In this document: positions 36,861 to 43,668 of the stretch, in pieces
Layout of the letters: the number at the start of each line of letters is the position of its first letter
Position numbering within the stretch: position 1 is the first letter of the stretch
Program-made: the position numbers and the translations under genes
The notes under the pieces: model-generated
Database searches by the model: none
What the model saw: only the letters and a program-made list of their open reading frames with translations
Told to the model about the DNA's origin: nothing
Source of the DNA: Gammaproteobacteria bacterium Milos-ODIII6
Lineage (GTDB): Bacteria; Pseudomonadota; Gammaproteobacteria; Chromatiales; Chromatiaceae
NCBI GenBank assembly: GCA_029228645.1
Contig: JAPTHR010000001.1
Coordinates: 439,601 to 484,979, forward strand
DNA: 45,379 nt
Direction of reading: 5' to 3'

Positions 36861-37706
36861 TTGCCTCCTGATGAGAGAAGGTCTCTGGCATTTCCAGTAG
36901 AAAAGCAGTCTTGCGCGGGGGTCCGGTGGTGCCGGGCCCTGTTCGTGCTGCCGCTTCTGCTCTTCCCCCTGCTACTGCATGCCGGCACCTCGACCTGGCA
37001 GGACAAGCGCTACATCGAGCGCAGCTTCTACGATATCGCCCTGAATGCCGAATACCGCTCCGAGCGGGTGCCGGAGGTGGTCAAACGCTGGAATCGCCCG
37101 ATACGCGTCTGGATGCACAGTGGTGCCGGCGACAGCGAGCGGCAGCGGGAACTGCTGGAGGGCCATCTCCAGACCCTGGGCGAGATTGCCCGCCTGTCGG
37201 TGCGACTGGTCGACAATCGCCGCGACGCCAACGTGCGTATCTTTTTCGCCTCCGAGGCGGAGCTCAGGCCACTGGTGCGCCGCGAGATGTCCGCCACTGC
37301 GCTGAGGCAGCTCAAGCACAGCCAGTGCCTCGGCAGCATCCGCTTCAACCGCGAAGCCGAGATCATCGCGGGGACCGTGGTCATCCCGGTCGAGCGCGCG
37401 CTCGCCGCGGACAAGCTCGAACCGTGCATCGTGGAAGAGGTGACCCAGATGCTGGGCCTGATCAACGATTCCCGCTTTGCGCGTAACACGGTCTTCAGCG
37501 ACAACACCGAGAATGAAAGCCTGACCGGGCTGGACTACCTTCTGATCAAGCTGCTCTATTCCCCACAGCTGGAGCCCGGCATGAGCCTGCGCGAGGCGAT
37601 GCCGCTGGTGCGACGTCAATTGGACATCTGGGAGCAGGTGGGCCTGATCCAGCGTGCACCGCAGCTGCTCGCGGACAAAATCCCCGAATCGGGAACGGAT
37701 GGCTGA
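36861..37706 (+). CDS. DUF2927 family exported protein
   Basis: The function is not known. The frame gives up to 281 residues. A hydrophobic stretch, ALFVLPLLLFPLLLHAG (about 26-42), looks like a signal peptide cut near HAG. The C-terminal half has the DUF2927 signature, CIVEEVTQMLGLINDSRF, then TVFSDNTENESLTGLDYLLI and SPQLEPGMSLREAM. The EE..Q pattern suggests a degenerate metallopeptidase fold, an inference only. The start is uncertain: the only usual initiator after the upstream in-frame stop and before the signal peptide is TTG at 36861, with no clear ribosome site. The upstream 85 bases are A+T-rich and probably hold its promoter. Confidence 0.75.
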   Translation: MPPDERRSLAFPVEKQSCAGVRWCRALFVLPLLLFPLLLHAGTSTWQDKRYIERSFYDIALNAEYRSERVPEVVKRWNRPIRVWMHSGAGDSERQRELLEGHLQTLGEIARLSVRLVDNRRDANVRIFFASEAELRPLVRREMSATALRQLKHSQCLGSIRFNREAEIIAGTVVIPVERALAADKLEPCIVEEVTQMLGLINDSRFARNTVFSDNTENESLTGLDYLLIKLLYSPQLEPGMSLREAMPLVRRQLDIWEQVGLIQRAPQLLADKIPESGTDG

Positions 37707-38140
37707 AACAGCCGCTTGATGGTGGGAACACTCCACCGGCCGTAGCCGCATAGATTTCGGCTCGATGCCGGATCGTAGGCCATGTGCAGCCTTCCGATCC
37801 CCCACTTGTGGTCAGGCTCGGAGGATTATCCCCTCCCCACCTGCGGGCAGCCTCAAGCGACTATCCCCTCCCCACGTGTGGGCAGCCTCAAGCGACTATC
37901 CCCTCCCCACGTGTGGGCAGTCTCAAGCAACTATCCCCTCCCCACGAGTGGGCAGAGTCGGCCGATTATTCCCTCCCCACCTGCGGGCAAGCCGCAAGCA
38001 ACTATCCCCTCCCCACTTGTGGGGAGGGCTAGGGTGGGGAGCCAGGGTGGGGAGAAGCTTCCTGTTCGCAACCCCCCAAAAGCCACTTCAAGAAAATCCA
38101 CCCCAGATGCCCGCCCCAAGGGCGGGGCAACAGCAAGGAC
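37707..38140. other. 434-base gene-free stretch dominated by a repeat array
   Basis: Between the DUF2927 gene and the Spy-like gene there is no convincing coding sequence. 37707-37789 shows nothing I can name. 37790-38055 is the tandem repeat array and its G-rich tail. 38056-38140 contains a GCCCGCCCC/GGGGCGGGC-like palindrome (about 38109-38129), which may end transcription of the minus-strand gene. Long open frames here exist only because the repeat lacks stop codons. Confidence 0.75.
37790..38035. repeat. 35-bp tandem repeat array, six units plus a degenerate one
   Basis: Units start at 37825, 37860, 37895, 37930, 37965 and 38001. They are 35 bases long, except the fifth (36). Each begins A(C/T)TAT(C/T)CCCTCCCCAC, followed by a G-rich half (GTGGGCAG or similar) and a variable CTCAAGC end. 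A degenerate unit precedes at about 37790. The last unit keeps a perfect 10-bp palindrome, CCCTCCCCAC / GTGGGGAGGG (38007-38016 with 38019-38028); in the others the right arm has decayed. There are no unique spacers, so it is not a CRISPR. Confidence 0.9.
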
Positions 38141-38569
38141 TTACCTGCTACGGCTGGCCAGGTAACGACCAACGACCGCCTTGTACTGCTCCGGGGTCAG
38201 CGTGCTGTGCAGCATACGGGCGCACAGGCTGCGGATCTCGATCAGGCGGGTGTCCTTGTAGGCCATCTCGCGCTTGAGATGCTCGCGCGCGATCCGTGGC
38301 GCCCGGTAGAGAAGCGCTTCACGCAGCTTTGCACGCACCTCGCAGGCCTCGGCCTCCATGGCGTTGCGGCGGGCGGGCGCTTCTGCCAGCCAGGCGTCGA
38401 TCACCTGGCTCTGCTGCTCGCTGAGCCCGAGCTCGGCCCGCATTGCCTGCAAGTGGGGCATCAGATTGATCACCGGTTCACCCAGATCGCATTGCTCTGC
38501 CGTCGCGGCAAAAGGCGAGGCCAGCACCAGGGCCAGCACAGAGCCGGCGGCAAGTTGGCGAAGTTTCAT
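38141..38569 (-). CDS. Small periplasmic protein, Spy/CpxP (LTxxQ)-like
   Basis: A 142-residue exported protein from the ATG at 38569, preceded by TTGGAG. The signal peptide MKLRQLAAGSVLALVLASPF is followed by a likely cut after ATA (about residue 24). The mature part is helical and charged, with LGLSEQQSQVI near its start and STLTPEQYKAVVGRYL near its end. The two LTxxQ-like motifs are typical of Spy/CpxP-type periplasmic chaperones or metal-resistance proteins. Cysteines stand near residues 27, 80 and 121. The family is inferred from pattern, not a search. It lies downstream of rsmA on the same strand but 264 bases away. Confidence 0.7.
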   Translation of the reverse strand: MKLRQLAAGSVLALVLASPFAATAEQCDLGEPVINLMPHLQAMRAELGLSEQQSQVIDAWLAEAPARRNAMEAEACEVRAKLREALLYRAPRIAREHLKREMAYKDTRLIEIRSLCARMLHSTLTPEQYKAVVGRYLASRSR

Positions 38570-38833
38570 AAAATATTCTCCAAAGTTTGTGTAAAGGGAT
38601 TCTCTCGGCTGCAAAGCTACTGCAGCGGTCGCTGTCAGCCCGTGTCCGGGTGGATCTCGGTGAAGGCCCAATGGGTGGGTGACAAGGTTCGGATCGGTGT
38701 TCCGACTGGGATTGTCGTGCCTGAGGCGCAGGTATGCCGACCTGAATTCTTGCGCAGTCTAGCAAGTCGAGGGGGCTGCGCATTGATAAAGCGCAATCGG
38801 CCCGTTGATCTGAAAGGTTTCGATCGAGGCGTT

Positions 38834-39607
38834 TCAGAGACCGGCTGCCAATAGCTTGAAATCGGCCACGCTCAAGGTCTCCGGGCGCACACCCGGATCG
38901 ATTCCCAACGCCGAGATCTGCTCTCCATCCATAAGGGGCTTGAGATTGTTGCGCAGGGTCTTGCGGCGCTGCGCAAAGGCCAGACGCACCAGCTTGGCGA
39001 AGCCCTCGGGATCATCGATTGCCACTTCCTCATCCGGTCGCGGCACGAGCCGGACGATGCTGGAATCGACCTTGGGTGGCGGATTGAAAGCACCCGGGCC
39101 GATGTCGAACAGCCGGGTCACCTCGCACCAGGCCTGCAACATCACCGACAGGCGCCCATAGATCTTGCTGCCCGGCCCGGCCGCCATCCGCTCGACCACC
39201 TCCTTCTGCAGCATGAAATGCATGTCCGCGATCACCTCGCGCGATTGCAGCAGGTGAAACAGGATCGGGGTGGAGATGTTGTAGGGCAGGTTACCGACTA
39301 CCCGCAGCGCCCGGTCGTCGGTCTTGAGTGAGCGGAAGTCGAACTTGAGCGCATCCACATTGTGCAAACTCAGCTCGCCGTAGGGCGCGCAGCGTTCCTG
39401 CACGACCGGAACCAGGTCGCGGTCGATCTCTATCGCCTCCATACGCCCGACCCTCTCGAGCAACGGAATCGTCAGTGCCGCCTGACCCGGCCCGATCTCG
39501 ACCAGGTGATCGCCCGGCTGCGGATCGATCGCGTCCACGATCTTACGGATAACGATCGGGTCATGCAGGAAGTTCTGGCCGAACCTTTTCCTGGGACGGT
39601 GGCTCAA
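38834..39607 (-). CDS. rsmA: 16S rRNA (adenine1518/1519-N6)-dimethyltransferase RsmA/KsgA
   Basis: RsmA dimethylates two adjacent adenines in helix 45 of 16S rRNA, a late step of 30S assembly; its loss gives kasugamycin resistance. The protein has 257 residues. Motifs: KRFGQNFL at 8-14, SAM-binding VEIGPGQAALT at 36-46 and catalytic NLPYNIS at 106-112. The second glycine of the usual GxGxG pattern is alanine here. The first available initiator is TTG at 39607, with GGAAGG 9 bases upstream; no ATG or GTG fits the homologous N terminus. It is not next to pdxA, apaG or surA within the window. Confidence 0.95.
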   Translation of the reverse strand: MSHRPRKRFGQNFLHDPIVIRKIVDAIDPQPGDHLVEIGPGQAALTIPLLERVGRMEAIEIDRDLVPVVQERCAPYGELSLHNVDALKFDFRSLKTDDRALRVVGNLPYNISTPILFHLLQSREVIADMHFMLQKEVVERMAAGPGSKIYGRLSVMLQAWCEVTRLFDIGPGAFNPPPKVDSSIVRLVPRPDEEVAIDDPEGFAKLVRLAFAQRRKTLRNNLKPLMDGEQISALGIDPGVRPETLSVADFKLLAAGL

Positions 39608-39957
39608 TGGGATAGCCTTCCAAAAGTGCGAGAAATGAATGCGTTAAGTTTCGGGCAAAACCAAAGGTCTGCGCAAATCAGGAGGGTAGAAGTATGCGTG
39701 AGGAGAGAGTGGGTCGCTTCGATTTTCGCGGCGGTTGAGATTGTGAAGACGCATCAATTGGCAAGCTTATGTGACCGAATTGCCCGGTAGTTACCTGCAG
39801 GGTTTTCGGCGGCCAGGTCCGGTCCGGTAGTTACCTATTAGTTTGAATGACGGCTCAACCGGTCGGTACCGCTGTCGCGGCCAGGGGCTGTCGTCTAAAT
39901 CGGCGACAGCCTGGCCGCAGTCAGCGAAACCGATCGCTCGAACGGTGGCTTTTTGCT
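39608..39957. other. 350-base gene-free stretch with a long inverted repeat
   Basis: Between rsmA and the small exported gene I see no credible coding sequence. It must hold the rsmA promoter (minus strand). A 13-bp direct repeat CCGGTAGTTACCT occurs at 39784-39796 and 39824-39836. An imperfect inverted repeat spans 39870-39926 (arms CGCTG, GCGGCCAGG and CTGTCG paired with CGACAG, CCTGGCCGC and CAGCG, with small bulges). It lies just past the stop of the minus-strand exported gene and may act as its terminator, although no T-tract follows. Confidence 0.65.
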
Positions 39958-40251
39958 TCAATCGCAGTCGTTGTCTGCATATACCTCGCCTGTTTCGGTC
40001 GTGTACCTTGTGCCGACGAACATCATGTTCTGCACCCGGTCGAATTGCGTGTCCATTGCGCGGTCGACGGTCTCTTCGTGCAGGCCGTCGTAGATATGCA
40101 CCCGGCCCTGGCGCTCCATGCGTTCCTCGGCTGCCGTCGGCGCCAGCAGTCGGCGTTCCTGGAATCCCTCGGCCGAGGCCGATTGCGCCTGGAGCAACGG
40201 GAGCATCAGGAACAGCGAAGCACGGCAGCGGGTTTTGGACTGGATATTCAT
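39958..40251 (-). CDS. Small exported protein, partner of the divergent winged-helix regulator
   Basis: I do not recognise a named family. The 97-residue protein starts at the ATG at 40251 after AGGAGA. Residues 1-27 are a signal peptide (basic start, LFLMLPLLQAQSASA). The mature part is acidic and polar: EGFQERRLLAPTAAEERMER, then GRVHIYDGLHEETVDRAMDT and QFDRVQNMMFV, ending NDCD with its only mature cysteine. It is divergent from a CadC-like regulator across 240 bases. The broken ORF at 43124-43261 shares its RLLAPT motif and divergent arrangement, which supports it as a real conserved gene. Role unknown; a ligand, cofactor or target of the regulator are all possible. Confidence 0.75.
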   Translation of the reverse strand: MNIQSKTRCRASLFLMLPLLQAQSASAEGFQERRLLAPTAAEERMERQGRVHIYDGLHEETVDRAMDTQFDRVQNMMFVGTRYTTETGEVYADNDCD

Positions 40252-40379
40252 GATCGTTCTCCTATCTTTTTTGAATGGCTTTCGTGGCTGGGAGACTGCG
40301 TGGAAACCGGTGTCTCGCCGTGCCATGGTGGTTTTCTAGCGGTGCCGGCGACAGAAGTCCGGACGGAAAGCGGACTGGA

Positions 40380-40403
40380 GAACTAAGAAAGGACGACGAC
40401 AAT
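40380..40403. promoter_or_regulatory. 24-bp element shared with the second module copy (site 1)
   Basis: A purine-rich element beginning GAACTAAGAAAGGACGACG. It matches 18 of 24 bases at 43388-43411, without gaps. It lies 112 bases before the regulator start here and 116 bases in the second copy. Downstream it runs into an A+T-rich stretch (AATAAAAATAACAAAAAC), and a GGGGCGCCCC palindrome sits at 40441-40450. It could be an operator or core-promoter element of the divergent pair. Confidence 0.45.
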
Positions 40404-40491
40404 AAAAATAACAAAAACAGTGTGTTACAAACTAAACTACGGGGCGCCCCGGCGATGTGGCGACCTACGGAACGCCTGCAGGGAGGGGGAG

Positions 40492-42186
40492 ATGGACATT
40501 CGGGAGGCGAAGAGCTTTGATGTCGGCGGGTGGCGGGTAACGCCCGATGAGGACGTGGTCAGCCGGGATGGCCGTAGCGAGCGTCTCGAGCCACTGGCGA
40601 TGCAGGTACTCGTCTACCTCGCCTCGCGCGCGGGCGAGGTCGTGTCGCGCTCGGATCTGGAAGAAGCGGTCTGGAAGGGCGGCGTGGTCAGCTATGATTC
40701 GGTAACGAGTACCGTGATCAAGCTGCGCAAGGCGTTAGGGGACGACGCCCGCAAGCCAACCTACATAACCACTATCCCCAAGCGCGGGTACCAGTTGATC
40801 GCGCCGGTCTCGCTGGTGGTCGACGAACCGCCGGCACAAGCGGCATCCCCGGAATCCGTCGCCCCAGTCCCTTCGGCCAGGGCAGATCGTCGTAAGGTCG
40901 CCACGCTGGTCGCGGTCCTGATCACGGCCGCCGCAGCGATCTTGGGCGTGCTGACACAATTGACGCCGTCCGCGGTCGAATCCGACGGCCAACCCGTGAG
41001 TTCGCCGCCGTCTATCGTGGTGCTGCCATTTCAGAACCTCAGTGACGACCCGTCACAGGAGCGGTTCGCAGACGGGATCACCGAAGACATCATCACCGAT
41101 CTGTCCGGGATAACCGGCGTGCGGGTTATCGCGAGCAATACCTCTTTCTCTTACAAGGGCCGGCAGGTTTCGGCCCAGGAGATCGGAGACGAACTCCATA
41201 TACATTACGTACTCGAGGGAAGCGTACGCCGGCGAGGGGATTCGATACGCGTCAACGCCCAGCTGGTCGATGTTCGAACGGCGTTTCAGGTCTGGGCGCA
41301 CCGTTATGACCGTGCCGCCCAGGAGACATTCGCGGTTCAGGACGAGCTGACGAACCAGATCGTCGAGACGCTCGCAGTCCAACTCAGCCCGCAGGAAAGG
41401 GAGCGCCTGGCGCGCCAACCGACGAACAACCTGGCGGCGTATGACCATTTCCAGGAGGGCCAGCGCCTCGGAAAGATCAACACGAAAGACAGCAACATCG
41501 AGGCGCAGCACGCGTACCGCAAAGCCATTGAGACCGACCCGACGTACGGAAGGGCCTATGGGGCGCTTGCCTATACCCTGGCCTATAACTTTCTCCGCGG
41601 CTGGAACGATGCGCCAATGCAGACGATCGACCGGGCACTCGAACTGGCCCAGCGGGGCGTCGAGCTGGATGCCTCGATTCCCCAGAGCTTCTGGTCACTC
41701 GGCTATGTGCACCTGATGCGCAAGGAGTTTGCACTCGCGGAACAGGCGGTGGAAACGTCGCTCAGCATCGCCCCCAACTATGCCGACGGCTTTGGCCTGC
41801 TGGCGCTGATCAATAACAGTCTGGGCAATGCGAAAGCTGCGATCGCCAATATCCAAAAAGGGATGCAACTGAACCCTTACTATACCTGGGACTACCCTTA
41901 CAACCTTGGCCGCGCCTATTACGTGCTCGGCGAATATGACAGGGCGATTCCTGAACTCGAAAGCGCGAAAACTCGCAATCCCAATGCCATGCCTGTACGG
42001 CTTATGTTGGCAGCCTGCTACGTTCGTACCGGTCGCGCAGCTGATGCGGAGTGGGAAATCGAGGAGGCGCAGGCAATCAACCCTCACGAAACCCTGTCCC
42101 ACCTTGCGAATACATTTGCAACCAACGATGCGGAATTGCTTCAACGGTTCCTCCATGACCTGCGTGAAGCCGGCTTGCCTGAATAG
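40492..42186 (+). CDS. CadC/ToxR-like membrane regulator: winged helix, TM, TolB-N-like domain, TPRs
   Basis: The protein has 564 residues from the ATG at 40492, after GGGAGGGGGAG. Residues about 10-104 form an OmpR/PhoB-type DNA-binding winged helix (GGWRVTPDEDVV, LEPLAMQVLVYLASRAGEVV, TVIKLRKALGDD, TIPKRGYQLIAPV). About 135-157 is one membrane helix. The periplasmic part starts with SIVVLPFQNLSDDPSQERFA and VLEGSVRRRGDSIRVNAQLV, a TolB-N/FlgO-like domain, followed from about 320 by TPR-like helices. It lacks a response-regulator receiver domain, so it is a one-component membrane regulator that probably senses a periplasmic partner. The divergent exported gene is the obvious candidate target or ligand. 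Confidence 0.88.
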   Translation: MDIREAKSFDVGGWRVTPDEDVVSRDGRSERLEPLAMQVLVYLASRAGEVVSRSDLEEAVWKGGVVSYDSVTSTVIKLRKALGDDARKPTYITTIPKRGYQLIAPVSLVVDEPPAQAASPESVAPVPSARADRRKVATLVAVLITAAAAILGVLTQLTPSAVESDGQPVSSPPSIVVLPFQNLSDDPSQERFADGITEDIITDLSGITGVRVIASNTSFSYKGRQVSAQEIGDELHIHYVLEGSVRRRGDSIRVNAQLVDVRTAFQVWAHRYDRAAQETFAVQDELTNQIVETLAVQLSPQERERLARQPTNNLAAYDHFQEGQRLGKINTKDSNIEAQHAYRKAIETDPTYGRAYGALAYTLAYNFLRGWNDAPMQTIDRALELAQRGVELDASIPQSFWSLGYVHLMRKEFALAEQAVETSLSIAPNYADGFGLLALINNSLGNAKAAIANIQKGMQLNPYYTWDYPYNLGRAYYVLGEYDRAIPELESAKTRNPNAMPVRLMLAACYVRTGRAADAEWEIEEAQAINPHETLSHLANTFATNDAELLQRFLHDLREAGLPE

Positions 42187-42218
42187 CGAGTTCCCTGGCC
42201 GACCACGATCCGATCGTG

Positions 42219-42590
42219 TGAACTGACCCCCTCGAAAGCTGCACAGACTATAGTGCGGCGAGGAGGGACAGATGAGCGAGCCAGAAATTGAGATCAAGCG
42301 CTGGACGGCGAAGCGCAAAACGCAGGTTGTACTGGACATTCTGAAGGGCAAGACAACAGTCGCTGAGGTTGCCCGGCAGCATGACCTGACGCCTGGGGAG
42401 ATTGAGCGCTGGGTGGATGAAGGCATCAGTGGCATGGAGAACAACTTCCGTGCGCGCCCACGCGATATCCGCGAGCAGTATGAGCGCAAGCTGGAAGAAG
42501 CCCATGCGGCCCTGGGTGAGAAGGAGTTGGAGCTCAAAGCGCTAAAAAAGTGGCAGCGCCTGCTCGACGAGGAAGAGAATTCGTAAGGTC
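42219..42590 (+). mobile_element. Remnant of an IS3-type insertion sequence
   Basis: The left end appears to be TGAACTGACCCCCTCGAAAG (from 42219), of the style found at IS3-family termini, followed by an orfA. No orfB integrase and no matching right end are present before the next gene, so only about 370 bases remain. It inserted 33 bases after the stop of the regulator, which it does not damage. Confidence 0.65.
42272..42586 (+). CDS. IS3-type transposase OrfA (helix-turn-helix subunit)
   Basis: The protein has 104 residues: EIKRWTAKRKTQVVLDILKG and TTVAEVARQHDLTPGEIERW form a helix-turn-helix, followed by a coiled-coil-like helix (REQYERKLEEAHAALGEKEL) ending LLDEEENS. This is the N-terminal DNA-binding protein of an IS3-like element whose catalytic OrfB is missing, so it cannot transpose by itself. 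AGGAGGG precedes the ATG. Confidence 0.75.
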   Translation: MSEPEIEIKRWTAKRKTQVVLDILKGKTTVAEVARQHDLTPGEIERWVDEGISGMENNFRARPRDIREQYERKLEEAHAALGEKELELKALKKWQRLLDEEENS

Positions 42591-42713
42591 GTTGCAGGCG
42601 CAACTGGCGGCAGACTATTGGCCTTAAAGTCGTAACTGCTACCTTTGCGGCCATTCCAGAAACTAAAAGCCCCACCGAAGTGAGGCTTCCATAGATATGA
42701 GGTTGAATCAGGC

Positions 42714-43118
42714 TTACAGCTGGTTACCATCAACGATGTTAGATAATTTCACATATTCTTTATCTTTCCACTTTCCTGATGTGCCTGTCCCTTTATATGT
42801 GCCATCGCCCATATCTTTCATTTTATTGCAATAATCTCTATTAGATGTATGGCACAACTCGCCCTCATCACTCATACTTATAATTTTTCGTTCTTTAGTC
42901 TTTCCGGCCTTTTTTCCTGTCAGAAAATGAATTGTATTGGTTTTACACTCAGAGTCGATATGTATTTTGAAGGTCGTGCCAGAAATTAAGTTTTCACCAT
43001 CAAAAGTTTTTCCGCAAAACGTAGCTTGACGCTGTTCTTTAGTCATAAACTCTTCAGCATAAGATATAGGAGATGCCACAATAAGTGCTATTGCCGTATT
43101 CAATAAAATTTTTCGCAT
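42714..43118 (-). CDS. A+T-rich gene for a small exported cysteine-containing protein
   Basis: No named family recognised. The protein has 134 residues from the ATG at 43118, after AAGGAG. Signal peptide MRKILLNTAIALIVASPISYA is cut before EEF. The mature part begins EEFMTKEQRQATFCGKTFDG and has four cysteines (35, 58, 88, 96), enough for two disulfides. GDGTYKGTGTSGKWKDKEYV near the end looks like a beta-rich domain. Two 60-base lines I counted (42781-42900) are 37-38% G+C, far below the surroundings, so it was probably acquired. It occupies the place where the C-terminal part of the truncated exported paralogue (43124-43261) should be. Confidence 0.75.
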   Translation of the reverse strand: MRKILLNTAIALIVASPISYAEEFMTKEQRQATFCGKTFDGENLISGTTFKIHIDSECKTNTIHFLTGKKAGKTKERKIISMSDEGELCHTSNRDYCNKMKDMGDGTYKGTGTSGKWKDKEYVKLSNIVDGNQL

Positions 43119-43123
43119 GATTA

Positions 43124-43261
43124 TCACTCCTTGAAAGCCGGTGTCGGTGCCAGTAGTCGCTCTTTCTGCCAATCGTCATCCGCTGCCGTTGCGTGACCCG
43201 TGCTGCTTAATGCTGTGGCAAAGACGACGGTCAAAAATCGGTCACATTTCTTGATTCCCAT
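43124..43261 (-). pseudogene. Truncated paralogue of the exported partner protein
   Basis: A 45-codon frame from the ATG at 43261 (after GGAGAACTCGC): MGIKKCDRFLTVVFATALSS and a signal peptide end (GHATA), then DDDWQKERLLAPTPAFKE and a stop. WQKERLLAPTPA aligns with FQERRLLAPTAA of the intact protein at 39958-40251, at the same distance after the signal peptide. The rest of the gene is missing: the sequence switches at about 43130 to the A+T-rich gene, whose ribosome site AAGGAG forms the last codons here. The start is 242 bases from a divergent winged-helix stub, matching the 240 bases of the intact module. Confidence 0.7.
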
Positions 43262-43387
43262 TGCGAGTTCTCCCGAGTTTGTTTGATGATCGGAGTTCGG
43301 CCGTCGCTGAATCTCGGTGATTTCGTCACGGCTGCCGGATTCTTGGAGCGGAGTTTTGACCGCTCCGGAGTTGTTGTCTCGACGGAA

Positions 43388-43411
43388 GAACGAAGGAAAA
43401 ACGACGGAAAT
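43388..43411. promoter_or_regulatory. 24-bp element shared with the first module copy (site 2)
   Basis: Begins GAACGAAGGAAAAACGACGG and matches the element at 40380-40403 in 18 of 24 positions, 116 bases before the regulator stub. A+T-rich sequence follows (ATATTTTAGGATATATAAAT). Upstream in the same spacer is an inverted repeat GGAGCGG/CCGCTCC (43345-43351 with 43360-43366), a possible operator not obviously conserved in the first copy. Confidence 0.45.
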
Positions 43412-43503
43412 GCGACGATATTTTAGGATATATAAATCAATTGCTTACGACTCCGTCGTCGTGTTACGAACGAGAGCGAAATCTCTTGTGAAGGCTGGTA
43501 AGA

Positions 43504-43668
43504 ATGGATGAATCGGTGTTTTTCGTCGGCGGATGGGAGGTCAACCCGCAGGCCGGGATCATTACCGACGGCCCAAAAACCTCCCGCCTGGAACCGAGGG
43601 CGATGGAGGTCTTGGTCTATCTGGCATCCAAGCCGGATACGGTTGTGTCCCGAGAGAAGCTAGAACGG
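43504..43668 (+). pseudogene. Truncated winged-helix regulator (second module copy)
   Basis: 55 codons from the ATG at 43504: ESVFFVGGWEVNPQAGIITD and SRLEPRAMEVLVYLASKPDT, then VVSREKLER. They align with residues 6-57 of the intact regulator (FDVGGWRVTP, RLEPLAMQVLVYLASRAGEV, VSRSDLEE). The frame then enters a MITE-like element at 43669 and the recognition helix, membrane segment and sensor are lost. The stub cannot bind DNA as a normal winged helix. It is a decayed paralogue, not a new short gene. Confidence 0.85.

Noticed and set aside
37790-38035. Possible CRISPR array
   Set aside because: Units are contiguous without unique spacers of constant length, and no cas gene is in the window.
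37765-38277. Overlapping open frames with repeated PLPTCGQ / IPSPRVG-like peptides
   Set aside because: They are translations of the 35-bp repeat. As 35 is not a multiple of 3, every frame cycles through the same stop-free sequence. There is no ribosome site or conserved protein.
38207-38854. A 215-codon plus-strand frame over the Spy-like gene
   Set aside because: The minus-strand frame has a signal peptide, a ribosome site and LTxxQ-like motifs; the plus-strand frame has none.
39362-39790. A 142-codon plus-strand frame at the rsmA 5' end
   Set aside because: Its first part is the shadow of rsmA, the rest is low-information sequence, and it has no ribosome site.
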